A stretch of DNA of 64,000 nt. Source: Acheta domesticus. Taxonomy: Eukaryota > Arthropoda > Insecta > Orthoptera > Gryllidae. Below, piece after piece: positions 43,801 to 56,137 of the stretch. The notes beneath the pieces were generated by a model. The model had not been told where the DNA came from, made no database searches, and saw only the letters and a program-made list of their open reading frames with translations. The DNA is taken from NCBI GenBank assembly GCA_031308135.1, contig JAHLJT010003656.1, positions 53,328,827-53,392,826 on the forward strand, read 5' to 3'. The position numbers and the translations under genes were made by a program. The first letter of the stretch is position 1. Each line of letters begins with the position of its first letter.

Positions 43801-43865
43801 CCTGCGCGCGACACTGGTCTGGAGAGGAATTGAAAGCTCAGTGCGATTTTGAGGTTAAAGCGTGA

Positions 43866-44185
43866 ATTTGCAAGGTTAGCGTTTCAGGTGGGTTTTGTTG
43901 GTCATAGAATATTAAAATTTCAGAAAATGAAATTTAGAATATTAAAATATTCTTTAAATGAAATTTAATTTAGAAAACTTGAATATTAAAATTTCTCACA
44001 AAAAACAATTTTTATATGGTTTGTAAAGTACACCGGAGTTGTTTGTTTATTGATAAAGTTATAGATAGCTTACTTTCCGTAAGTTCGTAGTAGTTTTTGC
44101 ATTTTTAATTCTTACGTTTTTTTAAAGATCGCTTCTCAACATCTTGGTCATATAGCGAACACTGTGACTTCTTTTTAACTGTAGC
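43866..44185. other. AT-rich spacer
   Basis: Contains a locally repeated 'gaatattaaaatttc'-type phrase (43907-44000). Otherwise featureless. Confidence 0.45.
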
Positions 44186-44300
44186 GGGAACACTTAAATA
44201 CAACACAAGCACACACAAACACAGTAATGTCCGAAGCGGGACTCGAACCCGCGACCCTCCGGTCCGAGATCACTACTTCACTACTGTTTTAGTAGTCTTG
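44186..44300 (-). mobile_element. SINE-2 copy 3 (head fragment)
   Basis: The minus strand reads 'gtagtgatctcggaccggag', 'ggtcgcgggttcgagtcccg' and 'cttcggac', followed by a GT-rich body. It has an intact B box. It resembles half a tRNA but lacks a complete cloverleaf and matches the other SINE-2 heads. Confidence 0.6.
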
Positions 44301-44499
44301 ACCATCGGGTTGACGGTTTTTTTCTAACCAATATTCCTTTGTTAAAGTATTCATTATTCATAATAGCATACGCAAACGCCACGGACTGTGACAAAATCAA
44401 GAGTGAACAGAGTAGCGTATCTAGAGGTGCTTTGGTTTCGGGTTTGTCTTTTTTGCCGCTACAGATACATAGCGCTATTCCTCTTCCCGTTGGCATTTA

Positions 44500-44870
44500 T
44501 TTGCGAAGCACACGTACCTCGCCTTCCGTTCCCTTTCCCGCCCTCGTCTTCGCGTTGCCGTTCCCGTTCGCGGACAATTGTGGAGCGAACTACATTACCC
44601 TCCCTCTGCCCCACCTTTTCCATCGGTCTCCCGCCTCGCCTGGCCCCCGGCCCTTGGTCGTTCAAGCCCTGCAGCCCGCTGGACTCCCCCGCGCCGCTGA
44701 GGGATTCGCAGCCACGGCCTCTCCGCATCGCCTCTCCTACAAGGCGCCCTTTCCGGCCGCAGCCAGCCTACCCTCCTTGCCATCACAGCCCCACACCCGG
44801 CAGTGTCGGGCAGGCGGAGAAGGGGGCGGGATGCCGCCTGCCCGACACCCTTCCCTTCTTTCTTTGCCAA
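44500..44870. repeat. GC- and pyrimidine-rich repeat region
   Basis: CCCTTTCCCG, GTTCCCGTTCGCGG and CCCTGCAGCCC words. Its left part is the inverted partner of 43580-43618, and its CCCTG-rich right part resembles 42.56-42.99 kb. Confidence 0.45.
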
Positions 44871-44899
44871 CCTCATTCCCTTGTCCGAAACTACTTTTT

Positions 44900-47160
44900 T
44901 GACAGAAAGCTAAACTAAATAGAGGGAACTTGTGTGTGCTGTTTATGAGTGGTGACTCAAACGTATCCTTTAAGGTTGTTAGGTGAAGTTCGCTGAGCAA
45001 AAGAAGCGCCTATTTAAAACAGTGAAAGTGATTCCCTTCGTTTGAGCGTTTCCAAATCGACGACATAAAACATCATCGAGTCCAGCCAACGCAAAATTTC
45101 TAACTAAAATAACTACTCTCCTCCAAAATATACGTTCGACTTATCTTAGCTCACATCCCTCGCATAACTACTACTAAAGTATTGTTCCACACGTGTGCAA
45201 TTTATTCTTGGTTTTGGCTGTCTCAAAAAGTACTCGCCCCCCCCAATTCAGTGCCCCCTCCCCCCGAGATACAACCCTCCCGTCTCTATTCCGCGTGGTC
45301 CATCGTCTCGTTCGCTCGAGGGTCATGAAAGCAAAGATTTATATAATTTAATTTTTTTAATCCAACAGTAGTGTACATTTATAACTGACTTTTTTCTTAG
45401 AAGAGTTGCGGACATATCTTAATAATTGTTCTCTTTAAAACTGCAATCCTTGATTTAACAAAGGGGTCTTGAGGGTCTTGCACGAATTGAAGTTGACTGG
45501 TGGGTTTAATAAAAATATATCATTAGAAACGCCATATTAAGCAACGGCACTGAAAAATATCCGTCATGGATGATGTGCTCCCTCACAAATTGCAAACGGT
45601 AAAATCATAGCAGCTGTTTTGTGGCTGCAAAACAGACCTTGCACGTTTCAGTGATTTTATGAAGCGTTTGTTACACCAAAAAGTAATGGATAATTTTTAG
45701 AAGAGGGATTGAGATGAGCTTGCTTGGATTCAGGATCTTGATTACGTTCAGCTAGTTTTTTCCTCCGGACTTCCCGACACACGTATTTCTTATGTTGTTA
45801 TTATTGCTTATATACTGCATACTCTTTTGTTATTTTTCTTTTTCCTCTCTTCTACTTCTTCTTCTTCTCCTTCTTGCCTTTCCTTTCAAGCCATACATCA
45901 GAAAACTCTATCTTCACCTTAGCCATCCAGGATCTCTTCTTCAAAACAAGCGATAATTGAAAGGTCAATTTTTGAGCCTTCATCTCTAATTTGTAGAAAA
46001 AAGGTTCCTCACCATTTATCAAACCTCTAAATATTTAAAATCTTGATTCTTATCATGCCCTGAAATATCGAATTTTTGGTTTTACAATTTAGTGATAATT
46101 GTTTCTGGAAAATTAGATGTGTAACTAAATGTGCAAGTTGATTCTAAAACAAAAGTAGACATTGTGTAGATTTAATTTGCCCAGTCTATGGCAATCACTC
46201 ATTATTTCTCAAGTAAATACGCTCATGAGCTCGGTTGAAATATTCACACTAGGAAATTCAGATTAAGTTCAACGTTCTTACATGAAACTACAATTCAAAA
46301 TTTATCTGATCTACAAAAACAACTACACTGCATTATTCTCTGGCAATCATTGTGGGTAAGGAGAAGGGGGTAGAGGTTGCTTATGTGGTCATCTTTGCGT
46401 GAGCCGTCGTCTCGTCTATTTCTGTCGGTGACTGAACGAGTCCTTCGCACACGAAAGCTCTTCAGGCCTGGCGTGTAGGTACTTGGCAGGACTCAGCGCG
46501 CGGTTTGCCAGTGATCTTTTCCATGTCCACTCGTATCTGATTGTGCTGACCACCATGAAAGGTATCGAGTGGATAGAAATGAGACTATTTGACATCTACG
46601 CATGAGTACGCAAGTTCATAAAATCTTGAAAATTGTATTAATGTAAAAGCAAACGTCATTACATAATAGGACTAATCGCTTGATTTTGACATTTGTGCGT
46701 TCCTCACCTTTTTGTAACGAATTTTGGGTCATTTCTTCCTGAATCAATTTTAGATGTGTGGGAAATTTGTATTTGTGTCCTCAAGTTGTTCATTAGTGAC
46801 AAAAAAATCGGTTACTCCTATTGAATTATCACGTTTTGCCCTCAATAAGCATGTAATAAAGCACAGAGAACCGTTATATTACAATTATATCAATGTCATG
46901 GTCTTCAAGTAAATCATGAGTGATTTATCATCCTGTAAACAATGCATCATTTCAATGAGACGAACATAGAAAGGAAGATATGGGCAGGGATCAGTAAACA
47001 TAGTTCAAAGGACATACCAGTTCCGTCCTGTCAATTTACAAAGTAAGGACGGCGTGATCTGTATGCTTACAGAGTTTGTCAACTATCACAGTGAGGTAGC
47101 TTTAAAAAATAAATATGAAATCAAGTATTTCAAATACAGCGGTTAGAAATAGCCGAGGTC
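44900..47160. other. AT-rich non-coding stretch
   Basis: No gene recognised. C-runs lie at 45235-45265, and a polypyrimidine (CTT)n tract at 45838-45885. Confidence 0.5.
45838..45885. repeat. Polypyrimidine (TTC)n tract
   Basis: CTTCTTCTTCTTCTCCTTC and flanking T/C-rich sequence. Confidence 0.75.
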
Positions 47161-47495
47161 TATTTTCTTTTTACAGCAGCAATTAGCCAATCCACGGCCT
47201 CTCCGACGCACTGGCCGCGCCCTTGTACACACACACACATTACACGTCTCCAGACACAGTGGGAGCCCCACGTCGAGTTATGCGAAGTAATCTCGTATCG
47301 GTGATTCACGAGCGTGCAAATTACGAGGGAAGACAGTCTGTCGGCAAGGTCGGGAGGACATCCTTTGTTACATAAAGTAATTGCCGGGCGTATTAACGGT
47401 CTCACGTCGCGGCTTCCTGACGCGCGCTCCGCCTGCGCCTTCGCGCGTCCCAACGCTTCCATCACCCCCACTATTGATTCCGTTGTTGCATTCAG
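47161..47495. other. Mixed-composition stretch before a minisatellite
   Basis: Contains a short (CA)n (47226-47241). No gene recognised; an open minus-strand frame here only continues out of the minisatellite. Confidence 0.4.
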
Positions 47496-47529
47496 TCGCG
47501 AATGTGACGTATGCATCGTCTGCGCCACC

Positions 47530-47960
47530 ATTTCCATCATTGTCTCCGCCATCGCCTCCGCCATCGCCTCCGCCATCGACTTCGCCATTGCCTCCGCCAT
47601 CGACTTCGCCCTCGCCCTCGCCATCGCCATCGACTCCGCCATCGACTCCGCCATCGACTCCGCCATCTCCTCCGACATCGCCTCCACCATCACCTCCGCC
47701 ATCGATTTCGCCATCGCCTCCGCCATCACCTCCGCCATCGACTTCGCCATCGCATCCGTCATCACCTCCGCCATCACCTCCGCCATCGACTTCGCCATCG
47801 ACTTCGCCATCGCCTCCGCCATCACTTCCGCCATCGCCTCCGTCATCGACTCCGCCATCGATTCCGCCATCGATTCCGCTATCGTCTCCGCCATCACCTC
47901 CACCATCGCCACTGCCTTTGCCACCGCCTCCGCCATCGCCTCTGCCATCACCCCTACCCG
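47530..47960. repeat. 12-bp minisatellite, unit GCCATCGCCTCC, ~33 copies
   Basis: Tandem 12-bp units carry GAC/CAC/GAT and TTC/TCC substitutions at fixed positions, with one short CTC/ATC-rich slip near 47610-47630. The period is a multiple of three, so several frames on both strands are open, giving Met-Ala-Glu-Ala-like and Ile-Ala-Ser-Ala-like repeats (the longest about 263 codons on the minus strand). Substitutions do not favour one frame by eye, so I treat it as non-coding. Confidence 0.92.
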
Positions 47961-47969
47961 TCACATTTA

Positions 47970-49530
47970 CCATCGCTTCCATCATTCACTACCCCAACGG
48001 CTCTGTCAACCATTAGGCCATTGAAAAACACACAACTTCAATCGTCTCATCCATCTTGTACTACTTCTCATATTATATTTTTATACATTCCTTGATTTTC
48101 TACCCATAGAAGAACGATTTATTGTAATATTCGCAGCCTTATGTCCACTAACATTACTTACTGTTGCGTGTCAACTTGCAACTTTTACATAGATTTTTCA
48201 TTTCCTTAACCTAACTTCAGATCTTCAGTCTACTTCTGTCTAGATTCTTTTAAATGTATTCCCCAATCTAACCTTCAGTGAACCCCTTGCAATCGTACTC
48301 ACACTGAGTATCTTGTACTTGTTTCTGCGACCTGTCAACTGACACGTGAGTTTTCTTTCCGAGCACTGCGGTTTCCTTCGTAATTCCAACACGCATTCGC
48401 GCTATTCCCGGCTGCCATGACTTCCTCAATTAACTTCATTACCAACATTATTACTTGGGTCGTTGCGTCAGGAATGGGGAATCTTTTTTGGAATAGAACG
48501 ACGAGAATACAACGGTAGCGTTCTGACAATTCGTCAGTTTCCTAGCATCCTGGCGCACGCAATGGCTATCAGAGGGATGTAAATCATAAAAAATGTAGAT
48601 AAAAGACAGAGGTGGAACGTTCGTAACGGATTGATTTTATCGTGAGAAATAGCGATCTGATTGTAATTATAGTATATTCTTCTTGTTTAAACGAAGTAAT
48701 ATTGAAAACACAAGAAATCATAATTAAAGATTTCCTCTGATGTTTAGGAAAAATGTATTATCGTCTCCTGTATTATTTCAGTAGTATACCTTTCCGTTGC
48801 GTCTCTCAGTCGCAACCAGTCTTTATAAATGAAGTCTCTAAAGAAAGAGAATTTCACGGAGACTTGACGAATTGCACTTTGACTTTAAAAATATGAAGGA
48901 TTTGTTAAACACAACGCATCTAAATATTCAAGTTAAATGCAACCTGCAACACTTGCCAAAGTTTTCGTCAAATAACTCCTAAATAAAGCATTATAGGGCC
49001 TTAAAAAATAAAATTTTGAGGCCACAGGCCACAAAGAAACGTTTTTCACACCATAATCTATAAGATGAGACATTTTTTGACATTCAATAAAATTTTCGGT
49101 TCCGCGCTTCAATACTATCAAGGCCACCTCAATGTTTCAGCCCTTGATGCTGGTAGCAATTTTTGTGACGACACGCTTAGAAGGCTTAGATTCCTCTATC
49201 TTATATTTACTCTTTCTGTATACACCGTGGTTTGTGCAGTCTGATTAAGTTTATTTGCACAATCATTAATTCAAGATTTGCTCTCTATCAACAGTTAGAA
49301 GTACTATCATAGTTGCTTGATACCTATGAAGATGTGTCTTATGCGTGTAGTGAAACTATTCAATTAATGTTTTGCCGTGAACTGTAAGTACTGTGTATTT
49401 AATTGTGGAGGGATGTGGTTGTATAGTGAAGAGTGAAGACTGTGCTTGTGTTTTACCTGTACCAATAGTTTCGTTATCATTCGATGAAATTTTCAAGTTA
49501 GCGGGTTCAGACACATAGACAAGTAAAAAG
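47970..49530. other. AT-rich non-coding stretch
   Basis: Nothing recognisable. Confidence 0.5.
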
Positions 49531-49531
49531 C

Positions 49532-49885
49532 TAATATTTTTGTGACTATCACGAAATTAAGACTATCACGAAAAGCTAAAAACTGACAAAGAATATTGAA
49601 TAATTACTTCAAATGTCTTTATGGAAGTGTTGAGAATTGTTCCAAGAAAATTCTCCATGATATTGAATAAATATTTATTGAAAATTTCTTTTAAACATCA
49701 ATTGCACTGTTTTTTATTTTTATTTGTTATTGTGTTAGTACATTGCAAGTTACCTTTATAAATTTTTAAACAAATAAACACGTTTTGTTAACTACTTTCG
49801 CTCTTAGAATGGAAATAGAAGGATAGGGATTAGTGTGGGGTCTAACATGCGAGAGTTCTCACGGGTACGAGGAGGTAGTGGGGGG
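49532..49885 (+). repeat. Unknown dispersed repeat, copy 1
   Basis: Collinear with 50565-50860. Shared words include 'tttttgtgactatca', 'gaattgttccaagaa', 'aacatcaattgca', 'ggtctaacatgcgaga' (copy 2: 'ggtttaacatgcgaga') and 'cacgggtacg'. No TIR, A-rich tail or coding was found, so the class is unknown. Confidence 0.6.
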
Positions 49886-50085
49886 AAACTTGTACTATGG
49901 CACAACACAAAGAAAAAACTTTTGAAAGTAGCTAAAGTAAAATAGCTTCAAATAAATGAAAAACAAAAATCAAAACGGGTTAGCCAACAATACTACGTGT
50001 AGTAATTTAAAAAAACATCTAAATTTAAAATTATAGAAAGAATAGCGCATGTCATTCGACAACTGCCAACGATCGCAGTCCAAAC

Positions 50086-50240
50086 GCACTATATAAATGT
50101 TGGCGGTATTTGGAAGTATGTACATCAACGCCCAGCTGCAAACTCATATTGTAAATAATACACTGTTTGATATTAAACTCAAACGTCGGTTCGTTAAGAT
50201 ATTCAATACGCAAACATCGTTTGAGCAACATTCCAGTGTA
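50086..50240 (+). promoter_or_regulatory. LTR-like promoter segment, speculative
   Basis: A TATATAAAT box (50089-50097) is followed about 70 bp later by 'actgtttgatattaaactca' and 'aacgtcggttcgttaag', a layout like the U3/R region of insect LTR retrotransposons. No matching second LTR, primer-binding site or ORF was found. Confidence 0.15.
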
Positions 50241-50564
50241 CCGAAGTGAAGTCGCAGCCTACTAAATAGTTTCTAATGGCAAAAAATTGGTATTTAGTAC
50301 TCAAAGGTGAAAATGTTAGTTTGATTATTTTTTGTCTTAGAATTGCTTTTCTTGGGGTACGTAAGACCGCAGAAAATAATCCAGTAGTTTTTAGTATACA
50401 AATAATTTTTCAATTTTCGCACCCCAGCAAGCTGGCACCCTGACTCTCCTCATAACAAATCAAGGAAATATTATAAATAATATTGCAAAGAGTAGGTTCA
50501 TACTTATCCGATCCGGTATTTTCGCGTTACTTTACTTGGCTTTCTCCAGAGTAAAAACCTTTTC

Positions 50565-50860
50565 TATTATTTTTGTGACTATCAAGGAAAGCGAAAAACT
50601 AACTCAAGAAAGATTGAATAATGTTTTAAATGTTGTTTTTAAAGAAGTATGAATTGTTCCAAGAACATCTCCCTAAAATACTGAATAAACCTTAATTGAA
50701 AGTTTGTTTCCAACATCAATTGCATTGTTATTTTGTTTGATATTCTGTAAGTACATTAGTAGTTCCTCTCCTTCCTTCTCCTTTTTTATGGAAAGGATAG
50801 ACAAATGGGTAGGGAAAGGGTGGGGTTTAACATGCGAGATTTCTCGCACGGGTACGCTAG
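50565..50860 (+). repeat. Unknown dispersed repeat, copy 2
   Basis: Diverged partner of 49532-49885, about 1 kb downstream in the same orientation. It ends with the same 'catgcgag…cacgggtacg' block. Confidence 0.6.
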
Positions 50861-51064
50861 TTTCAATTAATCACTGCAGAGATTCATCTTGTAAAATGAA
50901 AGATTTTTAAGCGAAAATAACTTGCGAATGTTTTCGAGTTACTCATATTCACTCTTATATTTAAGGAATCCTTTTTACGATAGAAGAAAGTGCATCCTAA
51001 CATATTCGCAGGTCTTTCTAAGTGTAGATTTGCTGTTATGTGCGTCAATATAACTACCCTTCTC

Positions 51065-51535
51065 TTGACCTCACTTTCTCCTCCACATTTAGTGCCACCC
51101 CCACAGACCCCGCCACTGCCATCGCTTTCGCCACAGCCATCTTCTGTATCGTGTGGTCGAACATTCGCCACCACTACTGCCATTGATATCGCCTTCGTCA
51201 CCACACGCCACCACTGCCAATTCCAATCCCCGCAACCACCACCCGCTACCTACCACCTTCACCTCCGCCTCCGCCTCTACCTCCGCCTCCTCTATCTCCA
51301 CCACCTCTACCTCCGCCACCTCTACCTCCGTCTCCGCCACCTCTACCTCCGCCTCCATCCCTTCCGCCTCTGCCCCTTCCGTCCCCGTCACCTCTACCTC
51401 CGCCTCCACCTTCTCCACCTCCACCTTCTCCGCCACTACCTCTTCCGCCACCTCCGCCACCTCCGCCACCTCCGCCACCACCGCCGCCGCCACCGTCATC
51501 TCCGCCATTGGCGCCTCCGCGGCAGGCGAGGACCC
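51065..51535. repeat. (CTCCGCCAC/CTACCTCCG)-type pyrimidine-rich minisatellite
   Basis: Degenerate 6-, 9- and 18-bp units of CTCCGCCAC, CTCTACCTC and CTCCGCCTC, clearest at 51240-51500. Open frames of Ser/Thr/Ala or His/Arg/Leu type on the plus strand and Glu/Val-rich or Gly-rich type on the minus strand follow from the repeat. Confidence 0.85.
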
Positions 51536-51680
51536 AGCGCAGTGGGGCATGAAGTTCCCGCAAGAGGGTTAGGACAAGGGCGTCGCCGTCCGCTGCGGCC
51601 CCGCAATGAACCGCCAGGCAATGAACCCCGGACTCCGCCATCTGGCTTTAATTACGTTTTTTCTGCGTGGCCCGGCGGGG
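51536..51680. other. GC-rich flank
   Basis: CpG-rich DNA between two arrays. No product recognised. Confidence 0.3.
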
Positions 51681-51752
51681 CAGGCGAGGGGCGGGGGCGG
51701 GGGAGGGGGCGGGGGAGGGGGCGGGGGAGGGGGAGGGAGGCACCGGCGGCGC
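51681..51752. repeat. (GGGCGGGGGAGG)n G-rich array
   Basis: About five 12-bp units on the plus strand. The unit resembles that of the large array at 62.8-63.7 kb. G-quadruplex-prone. Confidence 0.85.
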
Positions 51753-51847
51753 TGGCGATCGGCGCGCGCTGCGCCGCTCTGCGGCATGGTAATTAAGCGC
51801 AGCTACCGCCGCCCCCAGCAAGAAACAAATTACCAGCGTTAAACGGG

Positions 51848-51872
51848 CGACGGCGGCGGCGGCGGCGGCGAC
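51848..51872. repeat. (CGG)n microsatellite
   Basis: About seven CGG units followed by CGACG. Confidence 0.8.
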
Positions 51873-51964
51873 GCTGGATGCAGATACGGCAGCGGTGGTG
51901 CCGAGGGGGAGGAGGCGGTCGGATGGCGACGTGCCTGGGATCACTGCAGATGCGGTAGATACTC

Positions 51965-52850
51965 TTTGTTGGACAAAACGAATTGCGAGAAAAACGGAAA
52001 TTGCAAACGGCCTTGAACAAAATTATTTAATAGTCCAGCAATTGAAGTGTTGTATGAGACGGACTGTTGAAACAACTAAAGTCAGATATTTACTGAAGTG
52101 TAGAAAGAGCAGGAAGTTTGGAAATAGATACTCTACTGAAGAACACGTAGGGGAAGTCCTAGAAGAACATGGATCATGGAAAAAATGAAGCAGTGCAGGA
52201 AAAAAAAAACAGGAAGAAAAATATGTAAATGATAAAGTGGCATGGAGTATGGAATGCGGAAAATTGACATACAGCTTCAAAAAACTGCTGATGACACAAA
52301 ACGATTTAGGCCAGAAAGGTTTGGAATAATTGCAAACCAATAAAATAGTGCAGATCTTCCTCTTAATATACTGGAAATCAATAGTTACAGATACTGGCAA
52401 TGGTAAAATAAACTTTTTCTGTGGGTGATTGACTTTTCTCTGTAAGCGTTTCTGAAAACAGGTTGTTATTTTTGTGGTTTTTGTCGTAGCTAATGGTGAT
52501 GATGTTACTGATTATAGATATTAAATTAGTATTAAATAATTGAACTGATGATATCGAAGATAATATTGATGATGGCGGAGATCATGGAAGGGGATTATTT
52601 CTAGTTTACAGTGAAGTTGTTAAGATAGTACATTTGCTGTGGCACTGACTTATATTGCAGGTATGATGAAAAGGAACTTAGAGCATAAACGTTTTTGGAG
52701 AGAATAAAGATTATTGTAGGGAATGATAGGATAGTTACGATATCGGCTGCGGTAGCAATGAACGCGATGATGAAATTCGCGTTTCCCATGATAATAGGAG
52801 TCACGGAGGTGGAGGCGGTGATAATTGCGTTGGCCACGGCAGCCGTGGTT
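51965..52850. other. AT-rich non-coding stretch
   Basis: Nothing recognisable. A 98-codon plus-strand frame beginning at 51895 shows no family features. Confidence 0.45.
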
Positions 52851-52851
52851 G

Positions 52852-53005
52852 TGGTGGCGGCGGCGGCGGCGGCGGCAGAAACACGCTGCTGCAATGCTGG
52901 CGCCACACCTTCCAGACGGCAGGGGTCGCCACGCGCGCACAAATCACTGCAGTGCAAGATGGCGGGCGGCCTCTGGGCGCTCACGTAAGAACGGACGTGC
53001 TGGAA
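52852..53005. other. (CGG)n and short GC island with a YY1-like word
   Basis: About seven CGG units (52856-52878) are followed by GC-rich sequence containing 'caagatggcgggcggcc' (about 52957), close to the YY1/Pho consensus AAGATGGCGGC. No gene start is evident. Confidence 0.3.
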
Positions 53006-53019
53006 GGGGCACGCCCACT

Positions 53020-53935
53020 TGAAATCTACAGGCTGTTTGAAAAGTTTGAAAAGAAACCCTGCACGTGTCGGTGACACGAACTTTAGGCTCTACGTCACGA
53101 GTGGTCAAGGGACGCGGGAAAGGATGAATGAAATGCGTTGGAAGACAAAAAGAAGAAACCGAACATTTATTTCTGTATCGCTAGATGCATTGGAGACTCT
53201 TGCCGCGCCAACCATAATTTGCATAATAATAAATGTAGTACAAATAACAATTAACTGGTAATTAGTTTGCATAAAGGTTGGGATAAATTAGACATTCGGC
53301 CATAATTATCAGACATTTCACGTATCGTTTGAATATGCAATATATGTGGCATCACTATCTACACGAATGAATGAACGACGTATCATATTTCGACCGACCG
53401 CATTTTAACTTCAATTATACAAGTATTACTATATGGGAGTGCTTTTATCTCTGGCATACAAAGATACTAAAATATTAATTTCTATTATGAAATATCTGGG
53501 ACAGAGGATTTCAAGAACGGTTCGGGTCACATTACAGATTAGGAGGGAAAACAATATGGTCAATGTGGACATTAGAGGAAAATATTATTCATTTGATTTA
53601 ATCTAGAGTGTTAGTAATGTGGATTGAAAAATATTACATTCCAAGGAAAGTAAAAGTGTTTATTTGAGTGTTATGGCTTTAATGTCAAAAAGTACTCCCG
53701 TTCCGTTTCGACATTCAGAACTTTTTAATTAAACTTCCGAATTTATAAAAGCAATGTTCTTAACTTATTTAATAACTATCACCAAATAGGCATGCAAATA
53801 AAATGCATTTTATAGAAAATTATTTACTTACTCGTTGGAATGTCCTCAATCACTTTACGAGATTCGAATAAGACAGGTATATACAACACCTTTCTCCAAA
53901 AACGCATTCTAGTTGTATTTTGTGCAGTGCTTTAT
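53020..53935. other. AT-rich non-coding stretch
   Basis: Nothing recognisable. Confidence 0.5.
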
Positions 53936-54024
53936 GTGATAATGTCGTGATATAATAATGCAGTGCATAATGCAGTGCAGATATAATAATGCAGATGATA
54001 ATGCAGTGATAATGTCGTGAATTA
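53936..54024. repeat. (ATAATGCAGTG)-type short tandem repeat
   Basis: The words 'gataatgtcgtga', 'ataataatgcag' and 'ataatgcagtg' recur several times in about 90 bp. Confidence 0.75.
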
Positions 54025-56135
54025 CTTTGTTTTGTCTAGTTTTTGTGAAGTAACTCGTCACTTTGAGACGGAGAACGTCTCTGTGGCGTAAATGCTGTAT
54101 TTGACAACACTTGTATAACAAGACTACTAGAAACGTAAACTGGGATGCGCCATAGTTTCACAATATCCGTCCGATAAGAACTAAGCGATGCATCGGTAAA
54201 ATTTAGATAAGAATTACAGGGCGTGATAATAAAATATCTCACATGTGATTTTAAGGTGAATGTTACTGTTTCCTCATTGTTCGTCACGAGGAATGATATT
54301 TCGTTAGATGGAATAATAAGTCAAAGTTTGGGAACATGCGAAGTTGTACATTAATGGTTTCAATATATGTGACATGCACTGTAGCAGGGACAGTCTCCAT
54401 ATGTATTTCTCGACGAGTCTATTTGTATTTGAATTTGAAAATATTAGTGAGATAATTAATTAAGCCATTCACCCGATTGATTACATTATCACTGAATACT
54501 CATTACAAAGTAAGCATACCTACAAAAAAAATCTAAAGTATCTTGCAAAATTAACATAGTGTGATATATGCGACAACAATGTCAAAAAAATAAGTATTTA
54601 ACCCATTCTCACTTTCATATATCTTGATAAAAAGTTTCTATCCCGTCAGGTATTCACACGTATTCACACATATTCTCACACATACGTACATTCATGAGTA
54701 TATACACACATACATACGCACGCACGCACACACACAAACACACAATACACGCCTCTTTATATTTGACATCTATCAAAATTTAATATTTTTGTAGCTCGTA
54801 AATAAATGGTGTAAAAACATGTTTCCCGTTAAAAACGTTTTTGAAGACCTTTTCGTGCCTATTGCTCTTAATTCTCTTCAAATGAAACCATTTTTTTAGT
54901 ATACCTATACTATTTTCAATTATTTCCCTTTTTCGTGTAATTTACAAACAAAGGGGACATTCCTCATCAGCCTATTTGTATTTCATGAACGTTTCACAAG
55001 ATTACCATCCTACGTGCGTGCCCCAGAAGTCGAGTATTCTTCGGCCGCATTGCATCTGTGCCAGGCGGTACAGTATTTTAATACGTTATTTCCACATTTT
55101 CTTCTATTTCAACCAACTCTTCAAATAACCGAGTGCGAAACCGAGAAAATCACGGATTAAATATCACAAGCACATTTTGTGGAGAATATTACTGATTACA
55201 AATATTATTGCGCGATAAATTATATATCGTAGTATTCACACCAAAAATATAGTTCAATGTTGGTGATGTTGAGAAATACTTTATTCAAAATTACAAATAA
55301 GATTTTACTGAAATATAAACAATGATTTTTAGCGTTGCATTGAGTTTATGGATCTTCCTGTATGTCATTATATGCGTTCTTTCATCTTTCAAGCAATACC
55401 GGTTATCGATTTACGTGTTCTAATCGTACGGGGCATTTTAAACTGTTCATGTTGTATGCATTCAGGGGAGATAGTGGAGCTACTTGAATGAGTATGTAAG
55501 TAGGCGAACATAATGAAGGAATCAGTTAGTCTACTGATGTTTGGAAAGGCGACATTGCAAAAGTTTTTAGAGATGGAGAATATAGCTCCACTGTCTTGGA
55601 GAGTGAAGATCAGTCATGAGCAGACAAATCATTAGTATTTCGCCAAAATGGATCAGTTATCAGCTTTGTTTGTCTTTCAAACATAAAATGGTCCCAGGGC
55701 AAGGTGAAAGATCTAACCCAAACAAATATTCGTTTGCAGTGATCTTCGATAATGCAGCGATTGTGATAAGATGGAGTATTTTTATTTCGTGTGACATGAT
55801 GTATACATCATGTTATATTATCAAGAGTCCAGAAGTTATGCCAAGTAAGTTCTCAGTCATAAGAACGGAAACTTGTCGTATTAAACTATGGACACCCGGA
55901 AACTGTCTAAAAGAGAGGCTTAAATTCTATTATTTAACACAAAAAACATTTACACAAATAACTTTGGCAAATAATATGGTAATTTCTAACTGGAAATGGA
56001 AACTTCGACGAAAATTTTTGAAATAAATTAACGCATAAGATAAAACAAGATGCGTTACAAGATTGTAATTTAATGAACATGGAATATTAATTATTTGTTA
56101 AAAAACAACATAACAACCAGCATCTCCATCAAGAA
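54025..56135. other. AT-rich non-coding stretch
   Basis: No gene recognised. It includes a CA-rich tract (54650-54752). An open frame at 55616-56026 (136 codons) has no recognisable motif and lies in AT-rich DNA. Confidence 0.45.
54650..54752. repeat. CA-rich degenerate microsatellite
   Basis: TATTCACACA, ACACATACATACG, CACGCACGCACACACACA and AACACACAAT words. Confidence 0.75.
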
Positions 56136-56137
56136 CA

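Noticed and set aside
44225..44280. Second apparent tRNA 3' half on the minus strand
   Set aside because: It lacks a matching 5' half and acceptor stem by eye and matches the SINE-2 head.
47160..47951. 263-codon Met-Ala-Glu-rich frame resembling an amphipathic repeat protein
   Set aside because: The 12-bp minisatellite is open in frames on both strands, and variation does not favour one codon phase by eye.
55616..56026. 136-codon frame of fairly ordinary composition
   Set aside because: No motif is recognisable, the start context is weak, and an open frame of this size is possible by chance in 64 kb. Without homology or transcript evidence it is not annotated as a gene.
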